Position numbers and translations under genes: made by a program | NCBI GenBank assembly: GCA_021792885.1 | Contig: JAJYTV010000018.1 | Span: forward strand, 1-14,292 | DNA length: 14,292 nucleotides | Origin: Bacillota bacterium | GTDB taxonomy: Bacteria > Bacillota > Sulfobacillia > JAJZYS01 > JAJYTV01 | Reading direction: 5' to 3' | Notes under the pieces: generated by a model | What the model saw: only the letters and a program-made list of their open reading frames with translations | Databases searched by the model: none | Told to the model about the DNA's origin: nothing | Shown: in pieces, positions 11,911 through 14,292 of the stretch | Layout: each line of letters begins with the position of its first letter | How positions within the stretch are numbered: the stretch's first letter is position 1

Positions 11911-13527
11911 TTGGATAGCCGGCTCAGCCGCACCGCGGTCGTCCTCCGCCTCGCGCTCGGCGCCGCGCTGCGCGCACTCTGGCTCGTGCGTGTCACGGGG
12001 CGCTTCCGGGACGCGCAGGCGCAGCAGAAGGCGGAGCGCGCCCTCTGGGCCGCGGAGGGCCGCAGGTTGCGCATCGCCGCAGCGCGCCAGGGAGGCATGC
12101 TGATCAAGGTAGGTCAGTTCCTCTCGACGCGCGCGGACGTGCTGCCCGAAGAGTTCACGCAGGAACTCGGCGCGCTGCAGGACGTCGTCCCTCCCGTGTC
12201 CTGGGGGCAGGTCGACGCGGTCTTGCGGCAGTCGTTCGGTGCGCGCTACGCGCCCGACGTCTTCGCGGAGATCAGTGAGACGCCGACCGCCTCCGCCTCG
12301 CTGGCGCAGGTCCACCGCGGCTCTCTCGCCGATGGCAGGCTGGTTGCGATCAAGGTGCTGCGTCCTGGCATTGAGCGCTACGTGCGCATCGACCTCGAGG
12401 CGGTGCGCATCGCCGTCGCGTGGGCCGTGCGGTGGACGAGCTGGGGCAAGCGCTTCGACCTGATGGCCATCTGGCAGGAACTGCGCGACGTCACGGAGCA
12501 GGAGCTCGACGTGTTCGGCGAGGCGGCGCGCGCCGAGCGCTTCGCCCAGAACTTCCACGACGACCCGCTCGTCAGCGCACCCCGGGTCTACCAGGATCTC
12601 ACGAGGCCTGGTGTGCTGGTCATGCAGTTCGTGGAGGGAATCAAACCCGACCAGATCGGCGCGCTCGACGCGGCGGGCATCAACCGCAAGGAGCTCGCCC
12701 GCCTCCTCGTGCGCAGCTACATGAAGCAGTGGCTGGTCGACGGCTTCTTCCACGCGGACCCGCATCCCGGCAATCTCTTCGTCCAGCCCGACGGCGGCGT
12801 GACCTACGTCGACTTCGGCATGATGGGCGAGATGCGCCCTGCCGACCAGGAGGCCCTGCGCAAGCTGGTGCGCGGGATCATCGCCAAGGACCTCGACGCG
12901 GCCGTCGAGGGGCTCGTGGAGCTCGGGTTCGTACGGCCAACGGCCGACCTCGGCAAGCTGCGCAAGGCCTTCGGGTTTTTGCTGGACCGGCTGCTCGGCA
13001 CCACCTTCTACCGCGCCAGCGGACCGGAGGTGGAGGCCTTCGTCCGGGAGATCCGCGACTTCCTCTACGAACAGCCCTTTCAGATCCCTGCGCGCTACAC
13101 GTTCTTGGGACGGGCCCTGGGCATCCTCTCAGGCATCGTCGCAGGGCTCGCGCCCGGGGAGAACTTCGTCCGCCTGCTGATCGAGGGCGCGCGCAAGTAC
13201 GCATCGGGGAAGCTCCCGGGAGGCGGGACGCGCGACGTGGTACAGGGAGTTCTGCGCCGCGTCCTCGAGCCGTTCCAGCAGGCGCTGCGCATCCTTGGGC
13301 GCCTGGACCGCAACGAGCTGCGCGTACCGATCGACTTCGAGTCCTTGCGGCAGGAACTCGCCCGCGGGCGCAACGCGCTGCGCGCGCTGACCTTCGTCAC
13401 GATCGGCGGTTTCGCCGCCCTCTCGGCTGCCCTCGTCGGATCAAGCCTGCCCTTCTGGCGCGATGTGCTGGTCGCCGTCGCGATTGTGTGCGGCTTCATC
13501 GCATTCTCCATCCAGCGCAAGGCATAG
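11911..13527 (+). CDS. ABC1/UbiB/AarF-family atypical kinase
   Basis: This 538-residue protein belongs to the UbiB/ADCK family. The family-specific K-x-G-Q motif is at Lys66-Gln69 (LIKVGQFLSTRADVLP), the Ala-rich nucleotide loop at TASASLAQVH (126-135), and the ATP-binding lysine at Lys148 (VAIKVLRPGI). The catalytic loop is HADPHPGN (281-288) and the metal-binding DFG is at 301-303. Two hydrophobic helices close the C-terminus (about 492-510 and 515-532), typical of these membrane-associated kinases. In other bacteria UbiB supports isoprenoid quinone synthesis or lipid handling, probably as an ATPase. No quinone gene is nearby. The start is a TTG at 11911 with AGGGG 4 nt upstream; this is acceptable, though the spacing is short. 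It follows the 65-residue gene by 14 bp and precedes a hydrolase by 37 bp. Confidence 0.92.
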   Translation: MDSRLSRTAVVLRLALGAALRALWLVRVTGRFRDAQAQQKAERALWAAEGRRLRIAAARQGGMLIKVGQFLSTRADVLPEEFTQELGALQDVVPPVSWGQVDAVLRQSFGARYAPDVFAEISETPTASASLAQVHRGSLADGRLVAIKVLRPGIERYVRIDLEAVRIAVAWAVRWTSWGKRFDLMAIWQELRDVTEQELDVFGEAARAERFAQNFHDDPLVSAPRVYQDLTRPGVLVMQFVEGIKPDQIGALDAAGINRKELARLLVRSYMKQWLVDGFFHADPHPGNLFVQPDGGVTYVDFGMMGEMRPADQEALRKLVRGIIAKDLDAAVEGLVELGFVRPTADLGKLRKAFGFLLDRLLGTTFYRASGPEVEAFVREIRDFLYEQPFQIPARYTFLGRALGILSGIVAGLAPGENFVRLLIEGARKYASGKLPGGGTRDVVQGVLRRVLEPFQQALRILGRLDRNELRVPIDFESLRQELARGRNALRALTFVTIGGFAALSAALVGSSLPFWRDVLVAVAIVCGFIAFSIQRKA

Positions 13528-13564
13528 GCTCTCCGGCGGGCGCCGCAATCCTGGAGGTGCTGGA

Positions 13565-14292
13565 GTGCTCAAATCCTGGCTGCGGCGCGTGCGCTGGCGC
13601 AGGGTCGTCATCGGCGCCGCCCTGCTGCTTGTGCTGCTCTCCGGCTACGGCGTGTACGTCGGATGGCGACTGACGCACCTGCCGCGCATGAAGCTGCCGA
13701 CGACGCCCGCCTTCTGGGGCATGAAGTACCGCAAGGTGCGCTTTTTGAGCGCTGTCGACCACCTGCGCCTGCACGGGTGGTTCATCCCCGCGGCCCACAA
13801 GACGGCTCTCACGGTCGTGTTCTCGCACGGCTACGGATCGAACCGTGCCGACATCGGGATTCCGGGCCTTCTGATGATGCGGGCCGTCCACCTCTGGGGC
13901 GCGAACATCCTGACCTTCGACTACCGCGCGGAGGGGCGCAGCCCGGGCGATCTCGTCTCGGTCGGGGAGTTCGAGGTGCGGGACCTCGTCGGGGCCGTGG
14001 AGGCGGTGCGCACGACGTTCGCCCCGAAGACGAAGGTGGCGATCGTCGGCTTCTCGATGGGCGCGTCGATCGCGCTGATGGCCGGGGAGGCCGATCCGCA
14101 CGTCGCCGCCGTCGTCGCGGACTCCCCGTTCGCCGCGCTGCTGCCGTACCTGCAGCACAACCTGCCCGTCTGGACGAACCTGCCCGCGTTCCCCTTCGAC
14201 TGGATCATCCTCACGCTCACGCCGCCGATCACGGGCGTGAACCCTGCCCTCGTCGACCCCCTCGCGCACCTTGCGAAGCTCGGTCACCGCCC
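13565..14292 (+). CDS. Alpha/beta hydrolase with N-terminal membrane anchor (cut by window edge)
   Basis: About 242 codons are present and the gene runs off the right edge. A basic N-terminus is followed by a membrane helix (about residues 14-33), so the catalytic domain is probably outside the membrane. The hydrolase core shows the oxyanion segment FSHGYGSNR (86-94), the strand ILTFDYRAEGRS (115-126) and the nucleophile elbow GFSMGAS (162-168, Ser164). The catalytic Asp and His would lie beyond the window. It resembles serine aminopeptidase S33 or YqkD-like hydrolases; the substrate is unknown. The GTG start is supported by GGAGGTG 5 nt upstream. It lies 37 bp after the UbiB-like kinase in the same direction, so co-transcription is likely. 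Confidence 0.85.
   Translation, partial: MLKSWLRRVRWRRVVIGAALLLVLLSGYGVYVGWRLTHLPRMKLPTTPAFWGMKYRKVRFLSAVDHLRLHGWFIPAAHKTALTVVFSHGYGSNRADIGIPGLLMMRAVHLWGANILTFDYRAEGRSPGDLVSVGEFEVRDLVGAVEAVRTTFAPKTKVAIVGFSMGASIALMAGEADPHVAAVVADSPFAALLPYLQHNLPVWTNLPAFPFDWIILTLTPPITGVNPALVDPLAHLAKLGHR

Noticed and set aside
1..14292. Mobile elements, phage genes, CRISPR, toxin-antitoxin or defence system
   Set aside because: No transposase, integrase, direct-repeat array, nuclease-like gene or typical toxin-antitoxin pair was seen in either strand.

Overview
The window is a GC-rich bacterial chromosomal segment with tightly packed genes, strong Shine-Dalgarno sequences and frequent TTG or GTG starts. The gene content (PadR regulator paired with a HAAS-domain membrane protein, YruB-type glutaredoxin, meso-diaminopimelate-type MurE signature, lipoproteins with lipoboxes) fits a high-GC member of the Bacillota or a neighbouring Gram-positive lineage. 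This is an inference from gene families; no rRNA or other taxonomic marker is present. I see no mobile element, CRISPR array, tRNA or rRNA.

Layout: (1) Positions 1-2618 are read on the minus strand. They hold a lipoprotein beta-propeller (1479-2618), then, behind a hairpin terminator and a near-consensus promoter with a perfect palindrome, a PadR-HAAS pair (1384 down to 181) ending in another hairpin. (2) Positions 2788-8580 are read on the plus strand: an aldo/keto reductase lacking the usual catalytic Asp, a D-Ala-D-Ala carboxypeptidase-like enzyme (3870-5075), and, after a 14-bp hairpin, a four-gene run: an AlkX/YcaQ-like DNA glycosylase family protein, a small lipoprotein, a class I aminotransferase and an overlapping GNAT acetyltransferase. 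(3) Positions 10700 down to 8597 are read on the minus strand: YruB-type glutaredoxin, groES without groEL, a strong hairpin, and a MurE-type ligase outside any division/cell-wall cluster. A CsoR/CstR-like inverted repeat (ATACCC-4 nt-GGGTAT) overlaps the glutaredoxin promoter. (4) Positions 10826-14292 are read on the plus strand: a small MscS-type channel, a 65-residue one-helix protein, a UbiB/ABC1 family kinase, and an alpha/beta hydrolase cut by the right edge.

Common themes are envelope biology (carboxypeptidase, MurE, MscS channel, lipoproteins, membrane kinase) and stress or repair (glutaredoxin, GroES, glycosylase-like protein). No single new multi-gene system is obvious. The items most worth checking are the putative metal- or thiol-responsive operator over glutaredoxin-groES, the orphan groES with a shortened roof region, the divergent MurE, and the Asp-to-Asn change in the aldo/keto reductase.
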